Assembly: GCA_030247885.1 (NCBI GenBank)
Contig: JAPDRO010000025.1
Location: forward strand, 62,001-126,000
DNA from: Taxawa tesnikishii (nom. ined.)
Lineage: Eukaryota > Ascomycota > Dothideomycetes > Dothideales
Length of the DNA stretch: 64,000 nt
Reading direction: 5' to 3'
This document shows, one piece after another, positions 31,181 to 44,700 of the stretch. Made by a program: the position numbers and the translations under genes. The first letter of the stretch is position 1. Each line of letters starts with the position of its first letter. The notes below the pieces were generated by a model, which did no database searches, was not told the origin of the DNA, and was given only the letters and a program-made list of their open reading frames with translations.

Positions 31181-33382
31181 CTACTCACCATCATCATATC
31201 CCTCCGTCACCTTTGCCCACCCACAACCCCACCGTCTCCCCTCAGCTTCACCGCCAAGCCGCAGATCACGTGCTTCCGAACCCTCCCTCCAACATCTCGC
31301 TGTGAAGTCATCTCCTACAGTAACCAACTCCCCATCCGCTGTCCATGTCAGGCTGGTGACCTCGCTCGAATGACCTCGCACAAGTGCTGTGCCTTGCTCG
31401 TAGATAGGAATAGTGTCCTGCCAACGCGAAGCAGCCGCACTGCTCGTTGTGCGCTGCGCAGTTGGAAGAACTGTTGGCTTGAAGGTAGGTAGTTCGTCCT
31501 CCTCTTCTTCGTCCTCCTCCGGTTGTGGCTTTGGCCGCTTGAGGTAATTCTCATCTGTAGGAAAGAGGACCGCACAGCCGTCTCTGCTGCCCACTGCAAG
31601 CATCTCACTTTTGTCACCCTTGGCAACACGCATGGAGGCCTTGACATAGAAAGAGGTCGCGTGGAAGTGCGAGTGACGAAACCCGTACAGCGGGCCAGTG
31701 CCCAGCTGGCCTTCCCGGTTCCCTCTCCGCGACTTGGGAGGTGGGTCAAGCATCTCAGGTGCATGGCCGAGGATGATATGGTTGGTGGAATAGGCATAGA
31801 CTGTGCTGTCTCTGCACAGAGTGTACATTCGAGCACCATCTCCGCTAAGTGCGAGAGAACTGACTCCGAAGTGGCGATGGCGGTTGTGGCTTTCTGGCTC
31901 GAGGGTTGCCGAAACTGGCAGCGATGAGCCGTGGCGAGAAGTGTACTTGCCACGGATGTCCCAGAGTTTGACGGACGCGTTGGCCTCGGAAGCGGTGAGA
32001 AGAAGATGCTCCCTGCCTGAAGGCAAGAACGACAGAGCAGTGATGGAGACGTCGGCGCGCCTGTTGGCGGACTCGTTTTTGGCGACGAGATTTCTATTTC
32101 ACGTTAGCTTGACAAGACTTGTCTGTGGAAGTATCGTCGCCCACCTCAAGCGTGTCTTGCTCACGGTAGCGTTAGCCGGAGCAGGAGTATCCCGAGCAGC
32201 GTGTGCGTCTTTGATCGAAATGCAAGTGTTGGCGTAGATGATTTGGCTATGTGGCGGTGCGGCCGGTTCGTCAAGGCCACCCTCGAGAGAGACACGTATG
32301 TCTCTGACAGGTACTTCCGAGCCACGGCAACGTAGATCCCATATCTGTACGCTTCCATCTCTGCTAGACGTTGCGACAACGCTGTCATTGCCCGGTTGGA
32401 AGCGCACCTGTTTAACGGATGATAGGTGACCGGTCATGATGAACCTCGTTTGCTGTGTGCGCATATCAATGACTTGTGCGGTCTGATCGCCTGACGCTGT
32501 GGCGAAGAGGTAATCATCCGAAGAGAAAGCAATATCCATGATCGCGTTTTGGTGCGGACGGAATGCGACATGCGTCTTGCCGAAGGAGATGCCGTCTGCA
32601 CTAGAAGAGTCGAGCAGCCTGACACCACCTTCCTCGTCGCCAATGGCAATAAGAGGATTGGTATTGCATGGTGCAGTACAGAATGGCAGCGCTGAACCTC
32701 GAAAGCTGTGGCAATCCTCTGGTTGACTGTAGAACGTTGCGGTCTGGTCCTGCCAATCCGTACAATGATCAAAAATCTTGCCACGGCCAATAGCCCTCAT
32801 ACCGCCAAAGCTTCGCTGGAGCAGGCGACGACTGGAGATCTCCTCCCGCAGCCGCCGTACTGGCGGTGGGAAAGGCTTGAGCTCCTCCAGAAGGCTGCAG
32901 AGGCTACCCTCGTCATCTGATGTTTCAACCTCCTCCTGGTAAATCCGGATGGGGTCCTGGTAGATATTCGCACGCTTGGAAGGCGATGATTGGGCAGGTG
33001 AGCTCTCAGGTGTAGGCAACAGCTTCCTCTTCTTGCCAGCTCTGGTCTCAGGTGTCTTCCTCTCGACATCTTCGAATCCATTCTCCAATTGGAGCTTGCT
33101 CGTTGGGTTCTGAGCCCTCCGGTTCAGGGCATTACGTGTAATATCCCTCAGCTGGCGGCCAGATCTCGACCGTCTGCCGGATTTGGAGACTCCATTGGCT
33201 GTCTGACGGGGCGTGAAAAACTTCGTGAATCGTCTTGGGGTGATTGTAGGCGGCTTGATAGTCTTCCTGTTCCCTCGACTCGAGGGAGGACCAAGAGGCG
33301 ATGACGCAATATCCTGCGGTAGAGTCTGTTCCTGATCGTAATGGCTATCCTGGGAGGAACAGAGGAGCTCGAAACCAGACAT
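31181..33382 (-). CDS. CDT2: CDT2-type WD40 protein, CRL4 substrate receptor
   Basis: Two exons on the minus strand, 33382-32145 and 32093-31181; the 51-nt intron has donor GTGGGC and phase 2. 716 residues, no frame break. An N-terminal 170-residue basic Ser/Pro-rich tail is followed by WD repeats: 'HQNAIMDIAFSSDDYLFATA', 'VKQVRFQPGNDSVVATSS', 'ALSFLPSGREHLLLTASE' and 'HSSEVTSLTWTADGELVTVG'. WDxR-type DDB1-contact boxes are visible as 'IWDLR' and 'LWDIR' (and the related VIDMR), as expected of a DCAF. In the family Cdt2 brings Cdt1, Set8 or Spd1-like targets to CRL4 on PCNA-loaded chromatin for S-phase degradation. An acidic insert (EEDEEEEDEL) sits in a late loop. Divergent from RRP5 with 327 bp between starts. 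The main alternative is another nuclear DCAF. Confidence 0.75.
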
Positions 33383-33709
33383 TGCGCGAAGGATTGGCCT
33401 CTGGAGGCACGAACAACGCGGATGTATGGTGGTGGTGGTGGTGGTGGTGGTAGGAGAGGACGAGAAGTACTGGGTACATGGAACCCCGGGCTTCGAGGTT
33501 TAGATCGCGTCGCGCCGCAGCCACGCCAACAAATTGAACCCATTCTCGCGTTTGGCGCGTCGTTGCCGCGATCCGATGAAGCTCTAGCCACTGATAAGAT
33601 CGAGCGTCAAAAGTTCTCGACGAACTCTTGGCGTTGCCGAAACGCCGCAGATTCTCGAAGTAGAGAATATCCCGCAGGAATTTGTTCTGCATAACGAGCC
33701 ATACTCGCC
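33383..33709. other. Divergent CDT2/RRP5 promoter
   Basis: 327 bp shared by the two divergent starts. It holds a (GGT)8 microsatellite at 33428-33451. Confidence 0.6.
33428..33451. repeat. (GGT)8 microsatellite
   Basis: Eight GGT trinucleotides in the CDT2/RRP5 divergent promoter, about 50 bp from the CDT2 start codon. Confidence 0.9.
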
Positions 33710-36700
33710 ATGGCGCCTGTTAAAAGAAAAGCCACTGCCACAGAGAGGCCTGCGAAGCGATCCAAGAGCGATGATCCTGCGGTCAAGCACGAGAACACCA
33801 AAAGCGCAAAACCAGCAAACGGGTCTAAGAAAGGACCAAAGCCGGATAAGGACGACAACCAGGATCGCAAGCCTGTGAAGGCATCTCTTCTTCAGAGTGA
33901 GGAGCGCGCTTTCCCCAGAGGTGGTGCCAGTGTTTTAACACCACTTGAACACAAGCAAATCAAGCTTGAGGCGGAAAGAGATGTCCTATTCGAGCGATCC
34001 GGTCAGAAAAAGCCAAAATCAGACTTGTACAGCGATGATGAGCAGACTGGTGTCAGCGCCGAGACTACGCGACCGTCTAAGAAGCGCAGGAAGTCAGGAA
34101 AGGGCAGGACGGACGCTGATGCCAACGGCACGCCACAGGTCAAGATTCAAGGATTAAGCTACAAGGTGGGCATACCCTCTTACTATGCATTAATCGAGAT
34201 GTTGACGGATTACAGAACCTGTTGGTGGGTTCTATTGTTCTCGGCCAAGTCACGGCAATCACCTCCAAAGACGTCGCACTTGCGCTACCTAACAACCTGA
34301 TTGGATTCGTCCCGCTCACTGCAATTTCAGAAAGAGTCAACCAGAAGATCGAGACTCTACTTGCCGAAGATGAGACCGAGAAGGAGGGCGAAGTGTCTGA
34401 TGACGACGATGACCTGGATCTCAAGTCTCTGTTCCACATCGGCCAGTATCTGCGAGCCTGCGTCATGTCGACAGCTGAGGATTCCACGGTCAATGGATTG
34501 AGGAAGAGCAAGAAGCGCATCGAACTGTCCGTAGACCCAAGACAAGCAAACTCTGGTCTGGCTGCATCCGATGTCGTGGTCAACAACACAGTGCAGGCGT
34601 CCGTCAGGAGTGTGGAAGACCATGGGTTGGTTATGGATCTGGGCCTTGAGGATCCTTCCGTGAAGGGTTTCATGTCGAAGAAAGATTTCGGAAAAGGCCA
34701 GGATATAACACGCGTGCAGGAAGGCTCAGTACTGCTCTGCACGGTCACTGGTCTGACTTCGAACAAGGTGGTCAAGCTCGCAGCAGACACCACCAAGCTT
34801 GTCGGCGCGGCACAATATCTGTCCGAGGCGCCTACTGTGGACGCATTTTTGCCAGGCACAGCAGTCGAGCTTCTGGTGACCGAGTCCGGCCGCGGTGGTC
34901 TTGCCGGAAAGGTCATGGGCATGCTGGATGCGACAGCCGACCTTGTTCACTCTGGCGCTGGTGGCCGTGGCGAAGATATCAGCAAGACCCACAAGATTGG
35001 TTCCAAAGTAAAAGCTAGGATCATCAACACCTTCCCTTCTGCGGAGAACAAGAAGGTCGGTGTTTCACTCCTGGATCACGTTGTTGGATTGCAATCCGGA
35101 CCATCACTGGGAAAAGGCAAGACCACGCCTAAAGAGCTGCACTCATCTGAAATTATTGAAGAGTCGAAGGTGTTGCAAGTTGAACCTGCGATTGGTCTGT
35201 TCCTGGACGTTGGCGTTCCTGGACGCCCTGGATTTGCGCACATCTCCAGAATCTCGGACAAGAAGATTGAAACTCTATCAGAAACTGTCGGAGCGTACAA
35301 AGTCGGTTCCACGCATCGTGCGCGTGTCCTGAGTTACAATCCGGTTGATGGCATGTACAACGTTTCATTGGAGCAAAGGTTCTCGACCAACCCTTCCTCC
35401 GGATGGAGGACGTTGCAGTTGGCTCTGTTGTCAAGGGCAAAGTCAACAAGATCATCTTGGGCGCTAAGGGAGTCACGGGCGTTCTCGTTGATCTTGCAGA
35501 GGGCATCGATGCACTGGTGCCGGAAATACACATGGCCGACGTACATCTCCAACACCCAGAAAAGAAGTTCCGTGAGGGCTTCCCAGTCACTGCTCGCGTG
35601 CTCAGTGTGGACCTAGACAGGAGGCAAATTCGCCTTACCATGAAGAAGACACTGATCAACTCTGAGGCCCCAATATGGAAGAGTTATTCAGACATCGCAG
35701 TGGGCGATGAGTCTCTTGGTACCATCATCAACATCCTTCCAAAGGGTGCCGTAGTCCAATTCTACGGCTCAATCAGAGCATGGCTTCCGGTTTCTGAGAT
35801 GAGCGAGGCTTACATCCAGGATCCGTCTCAGCACTTCAGGCTTGGTCAAACAGTCAACGTCCACGCCATATCGGTGGATGCGGAAGCCGACGAACTCAAG
35901 GTTTCGTGCAAAGACCCATCTGCGTTTGGTGAAAGCCAACAGCAGGCATGGGATGCGCTCAAGAACGGCCAGCTTATCAACGCCACAGTGACTGAGAAGT
36001 CCGGTGAGACGGTCATGCTCGACATTGAAGGTTCGGATTTGAAGGCTGTCCTTCGTGTCACGCACCTTGTCGACGGTTCGCAGCAAAAGGCGCTGTCGGC
36101 GTTGAAGCAGATCAGAGTTGGGCAAAAGTTGTCCGATCTTGTTGCTATTGAAAAGCTTGACAGGAGACACCTCGTTGTCCTCAGCAACAAGCCAAGTCTT
36201 GTCAAAGCAGCTAAGGCTGGAACACTGATCTCGAGCTTCTCGGATGTGGTAGTTAAGCGAGAGGTCCACGGCTTTGTGCGAAGGGTCACTCCTGACGGTG
36301 TCTTTGTGCAGTTCGCTGGAGGAGTTGTTGGATATCTCCCAAAGACCGGAATCACCCTGGAGAGGACCGCCTTACCAGCCTTTGGTTTGCGGGCAGATCA
36401 GTCTATCGCCGCCACTGTCTTCTCCGTGGATCCAGCGCAGCAGAGATTCCTGTTAACCTTGAGAGAGGTTAAGCAAGAAGAACCAAAGGTTACAGCAGAA
36501 AAGCCCTCTATTGCAGGTGAAGCTGTCATCAACCCCGTGGATGAGGTGTCTTCCTCGATTGCCGACTACGCCTTCGGCAAGGAGACACAAGCTCGCATCG
36601 TCTCCGTCAAGGACACACAGCTGAACGTCCAGCTCGCCGACAACATCCAGGGTCGGATTGATGTTTCCGAGGTGTTCGACAATTGGGAAGATATCAAGGA

Positions 36701-39128
36701 CCGCAAACGCCCACTTCAAAGGTTCAAGCCGAAGCAGGCCCTTCCGGTCAGAATCCTTGGTATACATGATGCTCGCAATCACCGTTTCTTGCCGATCACC
36801 CATCGTCAAGCGCGCATTCCAGTCTACGAACTTACGGCGAAGAGCAAGGCTCAGCTGTCATCGGAGACGGATCTCCTCACTATGGATAAGCTTGAGGTCG
36901 GATCGTCATGGATTGCCTACGTCAACAACATCGATGACAAGTGCCTATGGGTGAACCTGTCGCCCAACGTTCGCGGCAGACTGGACGTAATGGATCTCAG
37001 CGAAGACGTTTCGCTTCTTCAAGATCTGCCAAAGAATTTTCCTGTTGGCTCAGCGATTCGTGTGCGCGTCAAGAACGTCGATGCATCCACGAACCGTCTG
37101 GACCTTACTGTCAAGACCAGCTCTGCTGAAGCCATGACTCTTCAGACCCTTACTAAGGGCGCTATTGTTCCTGGCAAGATCACAAAGGTCACCGAACGCA
37201 ACGTCATTGTAAAACTTAGCGATTCAGTCTCTGGCGCTGTCACCCTTACCGAACTTGCCGACGATTACGAGGAAGCTAACCCTACTACGCACTCGAAGGA
37301 TGACATCGTCCGCGTGTCCGTCGTTGATATTGATATCCCCAACAAGCGCGTATTTCTATCTCTGCGACCATCAAAGGTCTTGAGCTCTGCACTGCCGGTC
37401 GAAGACCCCCAAATCATAAGCCTGACACAGCTCAAGGTCAACACCGTGCTCCGCGGCTTCGTCAAGACCGTCACGGACAAGGGTGTAGTCGTCAATCTCG
37501 GCCCTCGCGTCGACGCCTTCGTGCGCGTCTCCGATCTGAGCGATGCATACATCAAAGACTGGAAGTCCGCATACCAAGTTGACCAGCTCGTCAAAGGCCG
37601 CATCCTCGCCGTCGACCCCGCGCTTAACCACGTGCAGATGAGCCTGAAGCAGAGCCATGTCGACAAGAATTACGTTCCTCCCGCAACCTTTGCGGATCTC
37701 AAGCCTGGCCAGATCGTCACTGGCAAGGTAAGGAAGGTCGAGGACTTTGGCGTTTTCATTGATGTGGACAACACCATTCCAAGGGTCAGTGGTTTGTGCC
37801 ATAGAAGCCAGATCGCGGATACCAAGGTTGATAACATCAAGAGCTTGTACGACGAGGGTGACCAGGTCAAGGCGAAGGTGCTGAGTGTGGATACGGAGAA
37901 GAAGCGCATTAGTTTCGGCCTCAAGGCATCGTACTTCAAGGACGCAGACGATGACGAGGAAATGGACGATGATGAGGAAGAGATTGACGGTTCCACCAAC
38001 GACGAAGCCTCAGAGGACGAGGATATGGACGGTGGTATTGATCTCTCTCGTCCGTGATGCCGAAGAGGACGAAGCGGACGCCTCTTCCGCCGACGAAATG
38101 GACATCGACGCTAGACCGACCACCGGTCTTAGCACCAGCGGTTTCGACTGGAGCGGCGCGGGCGCTCTGGATCAGGACCTCAAAGGTGCAGCCTCCGAGT
38201 CAGAAGCAGAGGCTGTACCTAAAAGAAGAAGCGTAGGGCTCAGATCCAGGAAGATCTCACTGGCGAGCTCGACGCGCATGGCCCTCGCTCCGTAGCTGAC
38301 TTCGAGCGGCTCTTGCTTACAAGTCCCAACGACGCGGCGTTATGGATTCAGTACATGGCCTTCCAATTGGGGCTTAGTGAGGTGGAGGCAGCGCGCGAGA
38401 TTGGACAAAGGGCGCTGAGAACGATCAACATGCGCGAGCAGGACGAGAAAAGGGACGTCTGGATCGCGCTACTCAACCTCGAAGTCTCATTCGGCGACGA
38501 CGAGAGAGTCGAACAGGTTTTCAAGGAGGCATGTCAAGTCCAAGACCCCCTCATCATGCACGAGCGCATGGCGTCCATCTACATCGACGCAGGTAAATTC
38601 GACGCCGCCGAAAAGGTCTTTGACAAAATGGCCAGTACGAAAGCGTTCCGTGCCAGTGGTGACATGTGGCTCAACCACGCCACTTTCCTCATGGAGAAGA
38701 TGGACAAGGCGCCCGCCGCGCGCGCCCTGCTGCCCAGAGCCATGCAGTCAGTGCTGCCAAATGAACACCGCCTCCTCACTGCCAAATTCGCGGCCCTGGA
38801 GTTCCGCACCAAGCACGGGGATCCCGAGCGCGGACGCACCATCTTCGAGGGTCTGGTCGCGGAGTGGCCGAAGTGGACGCAGGGCTGGGATATGTGGGTT
38901 GATCTGGAGAAGGGTCAGGCAGGTGAGGAGGCCAAGGAGAAGGTTAGGGCGTTGTATGAGAGGATGGCGAAGCAGAAGATGAAGAAGAGGAGGGCAAGGT
39001 TCGTCTTCAAGAAATGGCTTGAGTACGAAGAGGCCAGTGGTGATGCGAAGAGTGTGGAGAGGGTCAAGGCGATCGCTAAGGCGTATGTGGAAGGCATGAA
39101 GGAGGAGGCTGGGGGTGACGAAGAGTAA
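33710..39128 (+). CDS. RRP5: rRNA biogenesis protein RRP5 (three frame breaks)
   Basis: Exon 1 33710-34165, a 50-nt intron, then one long exon to 39128; about 1,790 residues, close to other fungal Rrp5. The start is 'MAPVKRKATATERPAKRSKS', a Lys-rich nucleolar leader. About a dozen S1 RNA-binding repeats follow ('GSIVLGQVTAITSKDVALAL', 'GSVVKGKVNKIILGAKGVTG', 'GQIVTGKVRKVEDFGVFIDV' and others), then an acidic Asp/Glu linker and C-terminal HAT/TPR helices ('WIQYMAFQLGLSEVEAAR', 'AAEKVFDKMASTKAFRASGD'). Rrp5 acts in both 18S and 5.8S/25S pre-rRNA processing in the nucleolus. Frame breaks: a missing A at 35375-35377, a one- or two-base change in the CT repeat 38043-38049, and a missing A at 38221-38224. 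With these, one frame runs through. The second and third breaks bracket the linker between the S1 and HAT parts. Confidence 0.92.
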
Positions 39129-39539
39129 GGGGGTTGATAGGGGTGTAAGATGGGATGTGCAATGAGCGGACGGTGAAAATGGTGTGAAAATCTCTTTTGG
39201 TTCATTCTTAGACGGTGTTGTACAGTGACATCAAAAGTGATCTCAAGCAAGTGTTCATTTCCTCTTCAAACAAGTTTGCAGTTGTACTTCTTGCTTTTCG
39301 ATCAATGGGGAAGATGGAATAAAAACGGTTGTGTCACGTGCTGGGAAGATGGAATACGGACATCAGAATACGAGCACTTAGTACAGCAATGCTCTAGGGT
39401 ATCTACCCGCCACAATCCGCAACACCCAATTCCTTAACGCCTTCGCCTACTCGCCACGTATCTCCTCAGGCCGTGTATATCGTACATCTGAGCTCTTTAG
39501 TGCATTCAGCTCTCCCTCCCTTTCCTTCCCAATTCAACA
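39129..39539. other. Intergenic, convergent 3' ends
   Basis: 411 bp between the 3' ends of RRP5 and the EH-domain gene. No gene or pattern seen. Confidence 0.6.
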
Positions 39540-41448
39540 TCACCTCTCATCCCTCAACTCATGAACCCCCACCCACAGTCCCCTACCCCTGATCTTAATC
39601 CCCTGCAAAAACCTCACACTCCTCCAAACGCTTTCAGAGACCTTGGCGGGAAGCTTCCGTCCCTTGAGCCTCTGATCCACAAGCCAAAGCCCCACCACAA
39701 ACTCCTCTTTACTCAGTCTCCCACTTTCGCTTCCGTCAACCAAGCTCCAGACCTCCTCCAGCACGTGCGCGGGCAGCCGCGAGCGCGACCATATATCCCT
39801 CACCACGACATTGGACACCTCCTCTGGTAATCGTTGTTGCAGAACTTGGCTCTCCTTGCTCCGGGGATGATGCTCCAGCCACTGTGTCTCGGAGGGGCAG
39901 AAGGTGGTATGCAAGCCTTTGTTCGCGGCCCAGACGCCCTCGTAACGCTTCCGCTCGCGCTCGGTCACGGCGTCGCGCCAGCGTTTGCGCGAGCCTTCGT
40001 GGTGTTTGTTGGGATGCTTCCTTATCCTTTTCTTCTTCTTGTGTTTAGCGTAGGGGTCTTCGTCGCTTGACTCGCTGCTCGATTCGTCTTTGCGCATCGT
40101 GTGACGCATACCGCGTTTCGGTGGACTAGGCGAGGCGGTGTGGGAGTGCAACGAGCCGGAGAACAAGCCGTGGTGGTGGTGGTGCGTGGGTTTAGGTGGT
40201 GGAGCAGGCAGCTTAGTTGGTGAGGGGCGCGCGTTGATGCGAGACTCGACGCTACAATTGCGTTGGCGAGGGAGTCGACGGCGGTTTGGGAGTCGCCGGT
40301 CCTGAGGGGTGTTAGACGACGGGGGTGGAGTTGGTTGAAGGCGGCTGTGATGGAATGGGTTTGTTCGAGGGACGAGCCGGGAAATGCTGGTGTACGCGAT
40401 TGCTTAATGGGGATAGGTGCCGTTCTGCGCGCGTCGAGCGAAGAACGGCGTTGCTCTGTTAGGGCCACAGGCTCGGGAGATGGAAGAGGAGAAGGATCGA
40501 CGTTTTCTGCTTTGCCGCGACGACGTGCTGGCGGTGGTGTAGGCCTCGCTGACTGTCCTACCAGTGGAGGGTCGGTGGATCTGGCCTTTGGTACTTTGAG
40601 GGCTGGTGTGGCTCCAAGCTTTTCAGGAGGGCTCGCCGGCATTTTCTTCGCTCCGTCTTCGAACATTGGCATGGGTTGAGCGTCATCTTTGAGGATTAGT
40701 GATTTACGGACCGGCTTTGGACTCTGAATGGGCGCGGAATGGGCGATCGCGATAGTAGGAGGAGGCGCGCGATTCTGTTGAGATTCAAGATTTCTGACGC
40801 TCTTGTCCTTCTGCTCGAAAAGCTGCCTGAGCGAACTCGTAGGGGTATTGGTGATTCATCTGGTCTGTCAGAGCGGACCTGGGCGTCCAGAGAGATGCGA
40901 GGTTTTTGTGGCAGCTTCTGGCCAGCGGCGACGTTGAGCGAGATGGACCGCGTCCCTGCAGGCGACTTTGCGGCTGGAAGATGTTTGACACTGGCAGTCG
41001 GTGAAACACTCATTGTGGAAGGAGACGGTGGTACCCGTGACGCAGCCAGAGAAGCTGCTATGCTCGAAGGTGACCTGGACAAGCCGGCTCGGGGTGGCGT
41101 GTCCAGGCTTGCACCTAGAGTATTCGTCCGTGCTCTGCCAACTTCATCTCTCCGGCTTCCCGTGGGCTGTTGCCATGCAGAACTACTTGATTTAAGGAGG
41201 GTGTTGGTGTTGACAGAGCCCATGGCGTTCGTTTCAAGGCCCGCTCGGGCAGCGGCAGAGTGGGCGCCATTCGTGATGCTGTCGTTGCGATTCATCTGTG
41301 TCTGATGTGAGACAGCGTTGGGGGAGCTCGAGGCCGCGAATGCTTTGGTAGCTCCGTACAAGGCGGCATTGGCTGAGGGCGAGGCATTGTAGCTGCTATT
41401 GGTGCTGACAAGGGATGAGTTCCTGGAACGGTGGGCGGTGCCCGTCAT
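39540..41448 (-). CDS. IRS4: IRS4/TAX4-type EH-domain protein (two frame breaks)
   Basis: Minus-strand single exon of about 636 residues after adding one base to the G4 runs at 40842-40845 and 40224-40227 (plus strand). The long N-terminal half is Ser/Ala/Pro-rich and disordered. The C-terminal 120 residues form an EH domain: 'VVVRDIWSRSRLPAHVLEEV' and 'GRLSKEEFVVGLWLVDQRLK', which match the Irs4/Tax4 family closely. A basic stretch 'KHKKKKRIRKHPNKHH' precedes the domain. In yeast the pair regulates phosphoinositide levels (through Inp51), autophagy-related sites and cell-wall integrity. The breaks sit in low-complexity parts and match the pattern of the window. Divergent from LIG4, 346 bp between starts. 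Confidence 0.82.
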
Positions 41449-41794
41449 GGGAGCATATCATTACTGAGAATCAGATGTGTGCACATCAGCACGTAAAACA
41501 GAGAAAGGGAACGGTAGCGAGCGTAAGAAGGTGTTGTGTTGATGTTGACTGCAGCATGTTCCGAGTGAGCCGCTCAGATTACGATTTACGCATCCTTGTT
41601 TGGTCTGTTTGCGCTTGCTTGCGGTCGATTACGCGTTATCATGTGATGACGCGCGGCAGACAACGCGTCTTCCCTCCTCAAGATCCCTCAAGATCAATGC
41701 CGCAATCCACCATGGATTGATTGCTCGAGACAAAGGCGCCCGCCAAGTCCTGCAGCAACAGGCCCTTTTCTGGCCACAGCATCATCTGCTCAAT
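41449..41794. other. Divergent IRS4/LIG4 promoter
   Basis: 346 bp shared by the two divergent starts. No distinct element recognised. Confidence 0.6.
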
Positions 41795-44700
41795 ATGGCG
41801 AGCGACACTGATGTGGACGTGACCGAGGTGAACATGCGGGACGCGGATGCAGTTCAAGAAGAGGAGCGGCAATACAGCGGCCCTATAACAGAAGAAGACT
41901 TGGATGAAAAGTATCCCGACAGGCCGCACAACCACTCGCGAACTCTCCCGTTTCATGACCTCTTCCTTACTGTCTTCAACCCGCTCAATGACAACAAGAA
42001 GAAGCCTACGGGTCCCGTCACTGCACGTAAAAAGCAAGGCCCCCATGGACCAGCTAACCTCAGTCCTAACGAGATCCGGCGCTCCATTATTGAGCGATTC
42101 ATATCACGATGGCGCAAGGAAGTCGGCAACGACATATATCCTGCCTTCAGGCTCATTGTACCAGAAAAGATCGTGATCGAGCCATGTATGGTTTGAAGGA
42201 GAAGACCATCGGCAAATTGCTCGTCCGGGTGATGAAGATCGACAAGAACTCCGAAGACGGCTACAACCTCCTCAATTGGAAGCTGCCTGGAGTCCGGTCG
42301 GCGTCCGCCATGGCTGGTGACTTTGCCGGTCGCTGCTTCGAGGTCATCTCCAAACGACCCATGCGTACTACTGTTGGCAGGTTGACTATTGGTGAAGTGA
42401 ATGAAATGCTGGACAATCTGTCTGCTGCGCAAAAGAAGAGAACCAGCTTTTCGTCTTCGAGGAGTTCTACAAGAACATGAACGCGGAGGAGATGATGTGG
42501 TTGATCCGCATGATACTCCGTCAGATGAAGGTAGGGGCTACGGAAAAGACAATCTTCGACATCTGGCATCCGGATGCAGAAAACCTGTTCAATGTCTCAT
42601 CCAGTCTGCGCCGTGTTTGCTGGGAACTGCATGATCCGCAGGTCCGTCTCGAGGGAGATGATAGAGGCATAAACTTGATGCAGTGCTTTCAACCACAGTT
42701 GGCCGCTTTCCAGATGCACAATATGGAGAAAATGGTTGCTCGGATGAGTACTACTGAGGAAGATCCTGTCTTCTGGATAGAGGAGAAGCTGGATGGCGAG
42801 CGCATGCAGCTTCATATGGTCGAAGACAACAGCATTCCTGGAGGTAAACGCTTCGGTTTCTGGTCACGCAAGGCGAAAGATTACACCTTCCTCTACGGCA
42901 ATGGCTTCCAAGACGAGAACTCTGCACTGACAAGGCACGTCAAAGCTGCCTTTGATGAAGGCGTGCGCAACATCATCCTCGATGGCGAGATGATCACTTG
43001 GGATCCGGAGCAGGACGCAATGGTGCCTTTCGGTACGCTCAAGACTGCAGCTCTGGCAGAACAGCGGAATCCTTTCTCTACAGGAAACCGGCCACTTTAT
43101 CGCGTTTTCGATTGCCTTTATCTCAACGATGTCGACCTGACTAACTACACACTGCGCGACCGGTACAAGGCTCTCCAGCGTAGCATCAACTCCATCCATC
43201 GCCGCATCGAGGTCCACACTCACATCGAGGCAACGTCCGCCGCTGAGATCGAGCCGCTGCTGCGCCAAGTCGTTGCGGAAGCCTCAGAAGGCCTAGTCCT
43301 GAAGAACCCACGCTCAACCTACCGCCTCAACGAGCGCAAAGACGATTGGATGAAGGTGAAGCCCGAGTACATGACCGAATTCGGCGAAGCATTAGACTGC
43401 ATCGTGATCGGCGGGTATTACGGCCAGGGCAAGCGAGGCGGCAAACTGTCGAGCTTCATGTGCGGCCTACGGGTTGATCAGAACGCAGTCTCGCAGGGCG
43501 CCAATCCTCAGAAATGCTACTCATTCTTCAAAGTCGGCGGTGGCTTCAGCGCTGCCGATTACGCGGCGATCAGACATCACACCGACGGCAAGTGGCACGA
43601 TTGGAACGCAGACAAATCGCATACGGAGTACATGGAGCTCGGTGGCGGGGACCGACAGTTCGAGAAGCCGGATTGCTGGATCAAGCCCGAGGACTCTGTG
43701 GTCATAGAGGTGAAGGCTGCTGAGGTGCGGACGACGGAGGAGTTCAGGATGGGCTTCACGCTACGCTTCCCTAGATTCAAAAAGCTCCGCACTGATAAGG
43801 ACTGGAAGCAAGCGTTGTCTATCAATGAGTTCATCGAGCTGAAGCAGAAAGCGTACGCAGAAAAAGCAGAGAAGCAATTCAAGATTGACGATTCCAGACG
43901 TAAGAGACAACCTACGAAGCGGAGGAAAGAACTCGTGGTAGCAGGCACAGATGAAGTCGTCAAAACTCCGTACGCGGGACCACAAACAAAGGTTCTCGAG
44001 GGCTTGAATTTCTTTGTGATCACGGAAGGCCTCAAGCCGTGCAAGAAGAGCAAAGCTGAACTAGAACAGCTTATCAAGGCTAACGGCGGAGGGATTTTAC
44101 AAAGCGAGAAAGATCCAGATACGATTTGCATCGCGGAGAAGAAGTTGGTCAAAGTGGCGAGCCTCATCAAGCGTGGTGAACGCAACCTCATTAAGCCGAG
44201 TTGGCTTTTCGACTGTATCCAGCAAAACGAGCGCGATGCGGGAGGCCGAACTTCGTGCTGCCTTTTGAGCCGGAGCATATGTTTTTCGCCACGCAGAAGG
44301 ATGCTGACGAGTTCGCGCAGAATGTGGATGAGTATAATGATAGCTACGCAAGGGATGTCACGGCGGAGGAACTCGGACGCATTCTGGATTCCATGCCCAA
44401 AGTCGAGGAAGACGAAGATAACGAAATGGTTTGGAGCGAGCTGCGGGATAGGGGAGCGCTCGATGAGATGTTTGGGTGGATGTTCCGCGGCTTGAAAGTC
44501 CATATGATCGACGAGAATTCAGAAGACCTTGACATTGCCGCCGTGCGACGCATCCTTGTCTTTGCCGGAGCGGAAATCGCGACTTCGGAGCAGGAGAGTG
44601 GAGTTACACATATTGTGACGAAGGGTGACATCCGCAAGGCCGGAGAAGTGCGAAAAAGATGGCGAACAACTCCAGAGATGGAACACGATTTGCACGTGTG

